The notes beneath the pieces are model-generated. The model saw nothing but the letters and a program-made list of their open reading frames with translations. It made no database searches and was not told where the DNA came from. Of a stretch of 64,000 bases of DNA, positions 42,213 to 52,792 are shown piece after piece. The stretch's first letter is position 1. The number at the start of each line of letters is the position of its first letter. The translations under genes were made by a program, and so were the position numbers. This DNA is from Whitmania pigra. Taxonomy: Eukaryota > Annelida > Clitellata > Hirudinida > Haemopidae. The stretch is from positions 576,001-640,000 of the forward strand of contig JAJTWR010000311.1 in the NCBI GenBank assembly GCA_021613335.1, in the 5' to 3' direction.

Positions 42213-43361
42213 AAAGTTAAGTAATTAATCAGTATGGTTTCTTAATTGGATCCTTCGACGTAAAGCTAACATAATAAGAAAATCCGACGAACAGAAACTC
42301 ACCAAAACGAAAAACAGAAGTTATCGCTAATATTAATTAAAAAGCTCTTTAAATAGCGGAAATAGTGAAACAATGAAAAGTTTGGGAATCTAACAACGCA
42401 ATCAGCTGGTACATCAAAAACAACACAATCGACTAAGCTTACAAAGCAACAGCTGTATAACAAAAGGTGTACGGGTTAAATCATTCAAACAGATACTATA
42501 TTTATACAAGCCAAACTTTAAAAAATTATATTATTTTACAATTAGCACATTTATTACTAATTGAGATTTTATATAATTTATATATTTATATGTCATAATG
42601 TTTTGTTTGTCATTTTCGTCTAAAATCACGTAGGAAAAGATTGCAGCTTTTAGCTTGGGAGTCTTTTCGGATGTTGTGAAGGGGATGGACATTTGCGTCC
42701 TAAACTTTCCTATCATCGAATTATTTATTTTTCGTTGTCGTTTGTTTTTAATTTAGTTATCAACATCTCGGATCTGACATGCCATTAAGCAAGAACCATT
42801 CAAATATGTTCAAGAGGACAACATCGTCTTTACAGGGGTAGTGGTGTACTAGGAGGGTGGGACGGCAGGAACCCATGTTAACAGGTCCTTCCCGGGCTGA
42901 AATGCCAAAGGGGAAATTTTGAGGGGTGCGTAAAAAATAAAATAGAAAAAACGTCCATACCTTTCCTCAGTGTTTTGCTGTGTCCATTGTAGAGTCAGAT
43001 TTCAGCAAGCTCTTGATCTTGCAAATTATGATTGGCGTAGTTGATGAAGACAGAGAAAAAAGAGTTCTTTGCAGAAAGTAAGAGATTGAAGTATTTTGTG
43101 AAAACTTCAGGAAACGACAAAATCGATGGTCCATTCCAAATTATGAGCTTTATACATAGATACCGCCTTGGGTATTCTGCCTCTAATATTGTGATCTTGC
43201 CGCCTATCTTCCTAGCCCGGGATGCGTATTTCCAAACCCTAACCAGCACCAGCCATGTCTGATTAATATTCATAAGCGCACGCTATGATTGATTGAGATC
43301 TTAAATATGTCAGAAGCACATGTAAATATGTTTATTTGTATCATAGGCTTCAAGTCCTACT
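42213..43361. other. Intergenic upstream of WHAMM-like gene
   Basis: Probably includes the promoter. Overlapping short frames at 42995-43273 on both strands match nothing I know. Confidence 0.4.
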
Positions 43362-43455
43362 GCCCCGACTTGGCGCACATCTTCGCGGCCCAATGGTTAA
43401 ATGCCCGCTTCGCTCGACAACAGCGCATGTTCGGTTCCTGTCGAGGGACTCGCGT
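43362..43455 (+). mobile_element. Possible tRNA-derived SINE head
   Basis: GCGGCCCAATGGTTAAATG resembles a tRNA A box, and TTCGGTTCCTGTCGA about 45 bp later resembles a B box. It is unusually GC-rich for the area. No full cloverleaf could be drawn and no tail is obvious. Confidence 0.35.
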
Positions 43456-43544
43456 CAATAGTCCGTGTTTAACACCACCGTTTTAGTGTATTTTAATAAC
43501 TTCATATCTGTGGTTATATCTTTGATTATGATTCAATAATTTTA

Positions 43545-43588
43545 AGGTTGGGGTTAGAGTTAGGGTTTGGGTTAGGATTAGGTTAGGT
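43545..43588 (+). repeat. Degenerate interstitial telomere-type tract
   Basis: About seven consecutive variants of TTAGGG (GGTTGGGGTTAGAGTTAGGG, then TTTGGGTTAGGATTAGG). The standard animal telomere unit, inside the sequence and imperfect. Confidence 0.8.
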
Positions 43589-43755
43589 GTCTATTTTTCT
43601 AATAAATATTAAATTAAATGCATATTGCAAGGACAAGTATTAATTTTTAAAAAATATCTCCAAAACTATTGCTGAGCCATGACTTATTTCAAATGTCAAT
43701 CAGTTTGGAAAAACACGCCCGGGCTATTAGAGTTGCCAGATGAGAGCGCTCTTTC

Positions 43756-43794
43756 AAAAAAGTAATGTTTAATTAACGTCCGTTGCATTAATGA
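43756..43794 (-). mobile_element. 39-bp retroposed tail with 22-bp target duplication
   Basis: Flanked by identical 22-mers (starting TGCCAGATGAGAGC and ending GCTCTTTC) at 43734-43755 and 43795-43816. On the minus strand the insert reads TTAATGCAACGGACGTTAAT followed by an A/T tail, the same core as the 59-bp and 54-bp inserts. Confidence 0.8.
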
Positions 43795-43839
43795 TGCCAG
43801 ATGAGAGCGCTCTTTCTCCAAACTTAAGTTAATAAAAAA

Positions 43840-44065
43840 CTCTTCTATCATCGATGAGCCAATCAAAGCTTACATATTTGTCGGCCCTCTCTATGGAAAG
43901 GGACCTTGTCGATGGACTGAATTTTGAAACTGTTACAAAGAAGCGGAAAAAATGGGGAGAGTTTATAAATTTTAGCCGATTTGATTGTAAAGATATTTGA
44001 GAGTTTTTCGAAACTTTAAAGGTCAGCGGATTATTAACGACCATTGAGGGGGAAGTGCAAACGCT
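43840..44065 (-). repeat. Dispersed repeat, inverted copy
   Basis: The reverse complement carries the same ordered blocks as 37060-37320 (TTTCGAAAAACTCTCAAA, ACAATCAAATCGGC, AAACTCTCCCCA, AAAATTCAGTCCATCG). Confidence 0.85.
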
Positions 44066-44155
44066 TGCATAACTTGAGAAAACGACTTTTTGTGTCTAGT
44101 CTAAAATCAGTGGGGAGGTGTTGCAACCCCTACCCAAATTACGTCCCTGTTCAAC
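44066..44155 (-). mobile_element. Half copy of the CCAGGGACGT MITE
   Basis: The reverse complement begins ACAGGGACGTAATTTGGGTA and contains TTAGACTAGACAC and GTCGTTTTCTCAAGTT, like 48785-48893 and the 188-bp MITE. Its other end merges with the dispersed repeat. Confidence 0.6.
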
Positions 44156-44399
44156 ATTGGAGATCAATTGCCTCCTTTCTCTTGCAACAATGAAAACTAG
44201 CATTTCAATATATTAAGAAAGTATCTATTTATCTAAAATCTATCACTTTACTTAATATTTTGGACACAACAATTTGACTGATATTTTAAGGATAACTTTT
44301 ACATTAGAATTCTCCATTAATTCTGGCCCACATATACATACTCATTGCAAATTGAATATCATCGTCAGAGCACCTGAATTATTTAAGTCATATACTTAT

Positions 44400-44670
44400 G
44401 GTCAATGGCGATCTTGGGAGGAATGCGGACCGCATCCAGGTGACGCCAAAATCTCAATCTTTTTATGATACATACTTTTTTTGTCAGCTCAGTTTCTTGA
44501 ATATCATAAACAAGTTAGCCTCCACCGACAAGCTGAAAACCTTTTTTTGCTTCTCAGATTTATGGGCCACCGACAACCAACTTATGGTAAATGTCTTAAG
44601 GGGTGACACAATACGTTTCCCGCACCGGGTGGTACCTGTAGGAGACAGAACTTTGTCCCACAGTAGCGCT
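44400..44670 (+). repeat. Dispersed repeat family 2, forward copy
   Basis: Shares ordered blocks with the reverse complement of 48640-49050: ATGATACATAC, GTCAGCTCAGTTTCTTGAAT, CAACTTATGGTAAA, GTCTTAAGGGGTGA and TTTCCCGCACCG. Confidence 0.8.
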
Positions 44671-45793
44671 TGATACATCCCTACCTCAGAATTTTAAGAA
44701 ACTTCTGGAATATTCGCATCGTTGGGCTTGTGGCTATTACCCTTTACCTGACGTTTTAAACGAACACTAGAGACGTTAAAAATAAAAAAAAGTAAACACC
44801 AACAACCCTATTGGCGCCGCTGCTTGTGATGTTCCGTCGACCTTCAAATAACTTTTTCTGTTATTTTTATGCTTGAATGTTCTGCATTTTTAGCTTTTTT
44901 AAATTTTATTCAGTAAGCTGAATATTTTACTCTTAAATTACGGGCTACCCTGCTATACCTATAAGCGGTAATGTCCCCTTTCCAATGAACATTTTGAACC
45001 TTCATGTTACTTTGTTTCACAATTTTTATCTTGACTTTTTATTAGTATATTTATATTTTGTCAAGTGAAATAAAGTATAATATACAATGATCAAGGATAT
45101 AAAATGTTATGGAAATTTTAAAAATGAAACAAAATCTATAGTTTTTTAAAAAAAGTTATGACATAAATAAAATTTATCTTAAAATAAAATATAAAAATTA
45201 ATTATTAAAAATATTAATGCAAAATAAAAAATAAAACAAAAAGTCTCGATTCTTTGCTCATAGCGCTGATCTTTCCGTTTTTCAGTAACTTATTACAAGT
45301 GCGTTTTACGCCTCGTGTTACGACTCCGGGCACAAATTTATGCGATTCGTATTGTAACTTTGCAAAGTGGCGTCTGTGATGAATTTATAGACAAGCATAT
45401 ATCTGATTATATTGAAGATATTGAATTTCTGAGCGCCATTCTAATTATAAAAAGGCATGCATGATGAAGCAATCTATTGCATTATGCCAACGAACCCTTG
45501 GCGTGTAACGTGCAATACTTTCCCTATGGTTGTCTGATATGCCCAGTCTTATTCATTAATCATATTGAATAGGCTCGCTGTTGCAATACATTTATTAAAG
45601 CACTTTTTAGGGTCTTACAAAGAAGCTTTTTGATTTGGCTCTTAAGTTCCTGTTAATTGATTAATACTCATGCTGGCGTCTTATACGGTTTTACCAGCGA
45701 AGAATTTGTTGAATAACAAATCAGACAAATTTTCGTGCTTTCTGGATTTGGACATCCATGGTTGAGTCATAAGGACTTTATTTGGTCTTGGTG
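44671..45793. other. Intergenic 3' of JMJD4
   Basis: AT-rich. No gene, RNA or clear element recognised. Confidence 0.45.
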
Positions 45794-48068
45794 TCACTTG
45801 ACCAAGCAGTTAAGTGCAATGGTAGTGAAAGATTCTAATAAACTCAGGAAATTTAAAGGTTCACATGGACATTTATCACTGACCATGGCCTTAGCACAAT
45901 CATATGAATAACATTCTTTAACAAAGTCATCTAGCACATGAATTATTCTGTTGAGATCAATTAAATATAATGTGATATCCATCAATAAAAATTGATCTGT
46001 TTTGTTGATGTTGAGTTGTAACTTGCAACATGAATTATGTTCTGAAAATGCAGTAGATGTTTGGATTCCACTGAGTTCTATGCAGTTTTCAATGAACATC
46101 ATCCTTCTAACTGCTATAAAGTGGATGAAATTGAAAAAGTCCCCATAGTCCATGCCACTGTCAGCTCTTAAAATTTTCTGAACATTAAATTTAAAAAAGA
46201 TATTAGAGAACACAGCTACTGGTGATTAAGTGCCAAAGTGTGGGTTGTAGGGATCAAACCTGACATTGTTCTGCAAACTCCTCCACATGCTTCCATTCAA
46301 TAATTTCTTTTTCTGCAGATGCCAATTGGTCTTTCAAATGTTTCCAGCACAAATCAATATTGAAGGCATTTATCCAGTTGTGGTTAATAGAAATGGTCTC
46401 CTCCTGCAAGTACAAAGTCCACAAAATACTTGGCACTAACCTATGCAAAGTAATTAATTTAACCAGATTGTGCACTTCATGAAACCATCCACTCGGAATA
46501 AATATTATCTCTCCTCTTTCTTGTGTGACTTCTAGAACTTGCGGACACTTGCAATTTTGAGGATTAGAATTGGAACCTAAAAAATAATGCAATAGTCATA
46601 GTTATGGTTATGAATATTCATTAGATGTAGGCTGGAGTGTAAGAGCCCGACCGATTAGCCCTGGAGAATTTGATTTTCATGCTTCGAGGGCAAAGCAATT
46701 TGCTTAATATGTGCAGTAAAATAATGAAATGAAATGATTGTTTATGTAATATTAAAAATCAGAATTACATCAGATTGGCATGCAGGATGGCTCAGAGGGC
46801 AGCGTGCCTGTGAAAGCAACAGTCATTACGTGTCGTGTTTGCGACCCAGCCTGCGCCATCACAAAGTGCCCCTTGCAGTGCTACACAAATGGTTGAGCAT
46901 GCTTGGTGCTTATGCTTATGGCACTACACAAATAAACATATTATTACTAAACATTAATTTGAATTATAACATAATGATTTATAATTTTACATGCAGGGTT
47001 GATAATCCACTTTTTCCTTCCATATATGTTAGCAGACCAACTGTAGGACCTAAATACATCAGCATGTTTGGGGGTCCTGAGAAATGATTGCTCTGAGTTA
47101 TTTTGTTCTTCTGCGGACAGATGCAACTAATCCTACCATGACTCTTTTGGTCCGATATAAACAAATCTGTAGTCATCATCTTGATCATCCCAAAATTCAT
47201 TCAGCCAATCAGATTGGAAATAAATTGGATTATCATAAAATTTGTAGTGGGGATGCTCTCTGAATAGAATGTCACACTTAAAAGTGTTTTGTGTACTTTT
47301 GTGACTAACAATAAGAAAGTACCTGTAGCAATGCCAATCCTTCAAATAAAGACATTTTTGTTGCTCATTAGATGAAGCCAAGTATGTCATAAAATCTACA
47401 AAAAGCATTTGCAGACAGGCAACAGATCCATAGCCAGATGAGTCTGTGCACTCAACCACGGGAACTTTTGACAATCCTGTTAAAATACATGTCCAATTGT
47501 GAGGTATTTAAAGCACAATTTAATGATTTCTGTATTACTGTTATGTGTGAGGACTGAAAGATGCAATATGACTAATGCCTCAACTAAGCAGGCAAAAACA
47601 ATTGCATATAAATCCTATCACAAAGTGACATTCCTCAGAAACTGATGCTGCATATTGACACTCAATATACCTCCACTCTAAACAAAAGTTCTACATAACT
47701 AATATGGTCATTATGATATAATAAAGGAGTTCTGGAGCTAAAAAGCTACATAGTCTATAGGAAAACAGAAAATAGTTGTGATGAATCCAAATACTTATGT
47801 AATCAAAGTGACATGTTGACCTACCAAATTTGTCATTCAAGATGCTTCTATTGATTCTGTTGGTGCCGTTTTCCACCCAATCCTTGATTGATGGCCAATC
47901 TTTTGTTGCCCATGGTTCTATGATGCAGGGCACATTTGGAATGACATATTTCATAAAAAATTCATCACGTGATATAGGCCATGCAATCCTTTCTATTTCT
48001 TTGATGCAACACTTGCGCAGATTATTGCAATCTTTTCCTCGTATAAATTCTTGTAAAACTCCTTCCAT
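45794..48068 (-). CDS. JMJD4: JMJD4, JmjC lysyl hydroxylase of eRF1
   Basis: JMJD4 is a Fe(II)/2-oxoglutarate oxygenase reported to hydroxylate a lysine of the release factor eRF1. ATG at 48068-48066. Minus-strand exons: 48068 to about 47822 (WPISRDEFFMKYVIPNVPC, IIEPWATKDWPSIKDW); 47474 to about 47322 (LSKVPVVECTDSSGYGS, LYLKDWH); about 47275-47145 (DDYRFVYIGPKESW); about 47085-46995 (TPKHADVFRSYSWSAN, YGRKKW); 46575-46255 (EVTQERGEIIFIPSGWFHEV, ISINHNWINAFN), split by an in-frame 60-bp intron; and 46190-45794 (ILRADSGMDYGDFFNFI). HAD supplies the iron His and Asp, and the His of GWFHEVH is the likely third ligand. The short HAD exon is too small to form an obvious open frame, but it fits in phase. 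Complete as far as I can see. Confidence 0.9.
46780..46935 (+). mobile_element. Possible SINE inside JMJD4 intron
   Basis: GATGGCTCAGAGGGCAGCGT (A box-like) and GTTTGCGACCCAGCC (B box-like), followed by an ACACAAATAAAC tail. Part (ACCCAGCCTG) recurs at about 39790. Weak evidence. Confidence 0.3.
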
Positions 48069-48639
48069 GTATCCAAGGTGATGTCAACGGCAATAATCAA
48101 CTACTGATGTCAAAGAATTCTTTTTACAAATATCACAATTTAGCTTTGCTTATATACAATTACTTGCATGCGACTATCATTGCCCTTGCCCAAAATTACT
48201 GACTTCGAATAATTCGATTAATAGATCAAATGAAATAAAAGCATGAAGATTGTTAAAAATATTAATCATGTCACATACGCTTGATATTAACATATTGCAT
48301 TAAGCAGTTTATATTGTATTAATATTTCTAATATTTAGCATTCCCAAAATTTAGGTAAGAAGCATATTTGCAAATTCCATATCTGGATTCTTCCACGAAT
48401 TACCTTTGTGAAAATATCTAGCATATATTTATAAACCAATTAGAAGGCACTCAAATATGTTCTCAAAAGTTCCGGCAAAATAAAAACATGTAAATAAGTG
48501 TAAATAGTAAATAATCATTAAAAGCATATGTGTAAAAACACTTGTTAAATGCTGATGTATTAAATAATTTATTTATTTATTTTATTTTTGTATAATGTGT
48601 GTAACTAAAAATTATTTGATAACTTTAACAAATTCAGGT
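48069..48639. other. Upstream region of JMJD4
   Basis: AT-rich region between JMJD4 (minus) and the family 2 repeat. Promoter expected near 48.1 kb. No element identified. Confidence 0.4.
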
Positions 48640-49050
48640 TTATCCACAACCTACTTATCTTATAGGATATATTCAAACTATTGCTCTCTTCATCGGTGCG
48701 GGAAACTTAAGTCTTCACCCCTTAAGACTTTTACCATAAGCCATAAGTTAGTTGCGGGAACGTCATTTCAACTTTTTTTTTTTAAAGGGATGGCAAACCC
48801 TCGCAAAACTTGAGGAGATGACCATTATTGCATCTAGTCCAATATAAGGGAACCCATTGTCCCCCACCCCAATTGACGTCCCTGGTTAATTGATGGTGGA
48901 TCACAAATCTGACAAGTAAAAATAAGTTTTTCAAGTTACCCGTTTATGTTATTCAAGAAGCTGAGCTGACATAAAAGGTATACATCATAAAAAATAACGA
49001 TTAAGATTTTGATCACCCCCAAAGATGGTGTCACCAATTGAAGCCACTGT
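48640..49050 (-). repeat. Dispersed repeat family 2 with nested MITE half
   Basis: Inverted copy of 44400-44670, interrupted at about 48785-48893 by sequence ending CAATTGACGTCCCTGGTTAA, the CCAGGGACGT MITE end in reverse. The nesting shows that the MITE entered this copy after the family 2 repeat. Confidence 0.75.
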
Positions 49051-49518
49051 TTAGGGTTAAGCAGGAAAACAGAGATTTATATAGAAATTTGTCACTGGGA
49101 ATGTCAATTTCGTGCACCCCCAGTCGCAGTGCAAAATAATCAAAGGATCCAAAGATGTCCAAAGCATCCCTAAGATATTTTATGTTGAGCTATTAGGCAG
49201 GTACTTTTAACAGGTGTGATGATGTGAAACAATGAAACTAAAAATTCTTTTATCGGACTACTGCTTAGCACGTGGTTGTCATAACCTTCGCTAGGATTAA
49301 CTTTTTTATTGCGGCCTAGTCAAGGCACCCTGTTCGATATCGACCAGGTAACAGGTAACATATATGAGGAAGGACATCCTTATTGCAAAGTGATAAACAA
49401 AGTGATTGTGTGACTTTTAGCCTGCTAAGTTACATCAACTCTATATAAACAAGGACTTTGGCCGAACTGCCGTTGCGTTGTTGGTAAATTATCCGCAAAT
49501 TATTCCCAACTTAACGCG
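49051..49518. other. Upstream region of APIP
   Basis: Likely APIP promoter and 5' UTR. No specific motif identified. Confidence 0.4.
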
Positions 49519-51117
49519 ATGAGCCTAACGGAATATGAGGTAGATATCTATATAATTATTAAGCTAGTTTGTAATGTTTGCAATGCATTACCAACTTGTT
49601 ATATATAAATAAATTATGATTTTTTGCAGAGTGATCCGAGGAAATTGATTCCTTTATTGTGCCACCAATTTTATCACTTGGGATGGGTTACAGGAACAGG
49701 AGGAGGCATAAGCATTAAGCATGAGTTAGAAATATTCAACTTTGAAATAAAATTACTAATTAAATATCTGCTGGTTGTATGCTTATGATTTTATGATCTA
49801 CATGCAAAGCTTATGAAACCCAGTAATTTGAATCTCATTTTCACACTTATTAGCAACAATATTTTAAAACGAGTTTATTTGCAGGAATAAAATTTACATT
49901 GCTCCCTCAGGTGTTCAAAAGGAATTAATTCAAGTATGACAATGGATTGATTTTGTTAACAGGGTTTGAAAGTTTTAAAAGTTTTAATTCCATTGATTTC
50001 AGTCAGAAGATTTGTTTGTGCAAGATATTGAAGGGCAAGATCTTGAACAACCTAAAAATTCTCTTTTGAAAAAAAGCCAGTGCACTCCTCTTTTTATGAA
50101 TGCCTACACAATGCGAGGTTGGCTGGCTACTTTGACTAAAATAACAATTCTTAGTTTCATTTGGCACTTGGTCAACACTAGCTTGTTATCTTGTAGTTAA
50201 TTGTTGTCCATTGTTGATTTTTAATTGTTTAAGGTGCTGGAGCTGTAATTCACTCCCATTCAAAGGCAGCAGTTATGTGTACCATGTTGAACCCAGGCAA
50301 GGAGTTCAAGGTCACCCATCTTGAGATGATAAAGGGAATAAAGAATGATTCCACTGGTAACTTTTCTATGCCTCATCATGTTAACTAATTGGCCATAAAA
50401 TTTTAAAACTGGATCTTTATTGTTTTAAGGAAAGAACTTTCGATATGATGATGTGCTTGTGGTGCCAATAATAGAAAATACACCATTTGAACATGAACTT
50501 AAGGTTTTTCCACTTACTCTACAAATGTGTGTTCCTTTTTACAATTTATATTTTTTTTTCAAAGGATGAAATGGCTCGAGCAATGAAAGACTATCCCGAT
50601 TCTTGTGCAGTTCTTGTGAGAAGACATGGAGTCTATGTATGGGGAAAGACATGGCAGGAAGCCAAAACAATGTTAGTTGATATGCATGTTTCTCAAAGTC
50701 AAAGAAAGTGATGTTTTCCTATTTTACTTAATTGATAAATAATATTTGAGCAAGCTATGTTTGCACTGATCTAAGTTGATAAAATAACATCTGAATGAGA
50801 CAAATGATGCTAGCATATGTTTCAATTTCTTATGACAACTAGGTGGTCCAACTACATTTTTCCTAAAAATTAACTTATTGGTTACTTTTGTTAAAAACTT
50901 TAATTTCAATTCTCAATCATATTAAACCATGAATTAGTTGATAATGGTGACAATTACCAAGTTTTGTCGTAGTTTTAAAATTGATTTCCTTTCCCCACAC
51001 AGGTCCGAATGTTTTGATTATCTGTTTGAGCTATCAAACCAAATGAAACAATGTGGCCTTGATACTCTCTCAAAACCACAACCTTTTGAAGGGGCCTACG
51101 TCTCCAATCACAACTGA
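49519..51117 (+). CDS. APIP: APIP, methylthioribulose-1-phosphate dehydratase
   Basis: Zn-dependent dehydratase of the cytosolic methionine salvage pathway (MtnB). Eight exons in phase: 49519-49539, 49630-49724, 49885-49933, 50003-50117, 50234-50356, 50430-50503, 50565-50671 and 51003-51117, giving 232 residues (human about 242). Conserved blocks run in order: [85 protein letters not shown] and [21 protein letters not shown] and the His of RRHG are the metal ligands of class II aldolase-fold dehydratases, and the Glu of THLEMIKG is the catalytic acid/base. Nothing is missing. The start matches the family with a short N-terminus. Confidence 0.95.
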
Positions 51118-51186
51118 TTAATTCTTCAATAATATGTCATTATAATCCAACGAATCATTTCGGCACCTCATATCCTGTTATGTTTA

Positions 51187-51192
51187 AATAAA
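51187..51192 (+). promoter_or_regulatory. APIP poly(A) signal
   Basis: AATAAA 70 bp after the APIP stop. Confidence 0.6.
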
Positions 51193-51887
51193 GAAATGAT
51201 ATTATTATGGAGTGATTGTTCAAAACCATCTATTGTTCGATGTCATTTAATTCTAGGCACAATCAGTGTGAGATTTTTTTTGGTATATTAACAACCATAT
51301 GTTTGGCCAATATCTTAAGAGCTAAAAATAAAAAGCTGATTTCCTTGCCAACCCAAATTTAGAGGCCTGCAGACCTCCGATGCAGCCTGAAGGATCCTTA
51401 TTCCTGATATTGTCTTTAATCTGAAGTTATTTCTCATAAATCTGTCACACCTTTATGTTTCATTTTCTTAGTCAATCTTATCGTTCAATTTTCTGCTTCT
51501 CATTTTGTAGCTGCAGCTACCTTTCTCCTCATCTAAAATGTACGAATGAAAGTGATACCTCTCCCTTGGTGCTTCCAGTGACTGTTGACAGATTTAACAA
51601 TTTCGAAAGTAGTCATACCTCCAGCACTCTAGTGTGATCCCTTATCAATCTTTCTTGCAGTTTTCACCTTTCTTATTTTTAAAACCATGCACTTGATTAT
51701 GGAAAAGCCTCTTTGACGCATGACCATTCTAGAAAAATATTTTCAAAGAATTTGTCGTAAAATACTATGCTCCTTAAGAAATAAATAAGTTATTATAGAT
51801 ATAAAAAATTAGTCTGCTGGAGTTACTATTGCCACATGAGCAAACCGCTCTTGCTGCAACGGCAAGCTGTAACAAAGTTTAAAAAGT
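51193..51887. other. APIP-SCAP intergenic, first part
   Basis: No gene recognised. A frame at 51455-51637 has no known features. Confidence 0.4.
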
Positions 51888-51902
51888 TTTGTGAGCCGAG
51901 CT

Positions 51903-51956
51903 TTATTTATTTATTTATTTGATTATAGTCCGTTGCATAACTGAGATGATTTGGAC
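51903..51956 (-). mobile_element. 54-bp retroposed tail with 15-bp target duplication
   Basis: Flanked by TTTGTGAGCCGAGCT (51888-51902) and TTTGTGAGTCGAGCT (51957-51971), one mismatch. On the minus strand the insert reads AGTCCAAATCATCTCAGTTA, then TGCAACGGACTATAATC and a (AAAT)n tail. It matches the 59-bp insert at 20357. Confidence 0.85.
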
Positions 51957-51971
51957 TTTGTGAGTCGAGCT

Positions 51972-52792
51972 CATCGGTTTCCCATTTATATGTAGACTTC
52001 GATCCTCCTACCATCATTAACCAAAACCAGTTGATCTAGGCTAACCAAAACCAGAGCTCTAGGTTCCAGGCCTAGTAACTTGGCGAAACATTGCATCGCG
52101 ACTATCGTCATCATTACCATCGTTCTCGCAGCTGTTCTTTGCCCAAACTTAATTGCTAGCTGGGATCTTAAACGAGTCCAATGTATTGGATCTCTCATGT
52201 GGCGCGATCCGAAACTGACGAATCCATTTCAGAGAGGATAATAAGATTAAGGATATAAAAACAGAATTAATTAAAAATGTAATGGAATTATATATAAGTA
52301 TCAGTGATTTTGGTGACGCAAATAATCAAGTGGAATATTAATATTAATTTTTTTTAGTATTTAATAAAATTATAAAAAATATAAAAACAAAATTCTATAT
52401 TTCTAATTTATTGTCTGCTCAATACCCTTTATACAAGTTTCATATTTGTCGATTTAATAAAAATTAATTATTAAATATGTACATAATAAAAATTGTTGCG
52501 TTAACTCATTTGCATCAGAGTTCTTAGATTCAATCAAATGAAATATTTAAAAAAAGCAATTACGAAACCTACATGCAGCCCATGTGTGTTTACATTAAGG
52601 TTTTCTAAAGTGTTGAGGCGTAGAATGTTTTTTGTTGATTATGCTTTTTAAGTATAAATTCTAAAGAGTTTTTAAACTGTTGATATTAATAATCTGCAAT
52701 ACGTTTGGGCCGTTCTAATGGTTTAGGAATTGGTTGTTTAGGTTAATTGACGAAAAGTGAAATTTATTTACCAATCAATTTCGCGAACCAAA
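51972..52792. other. APIP-SCAP intergenic, second part
   Basis: A GC-richer stretch (51972-52210) has a 70-codon minus-strand frame of unknown nature, possibly a transposon piece. The rest is AT-rich and should include the SCAP promoter. Confidence 0.35.

Noticed and set aside
42995..43273. Overlapping 92- and 73-codon frames on opposite strands
   Set aside because: No motif, no splice logic and no neighbour relationship; probably chance or very old repeat.
43362..43455. A genuine tRNA gene
   Set aside because: Box-like motifs only; acceptor and anticodon stems cannot be paired, so listed only as a weak SINE candidate.
46734..47087. 117-codon plus-strand frame
   Set aside because: Opposite strand to JMJD4, overlapping the real HAD exon and a SINE-like repeat.
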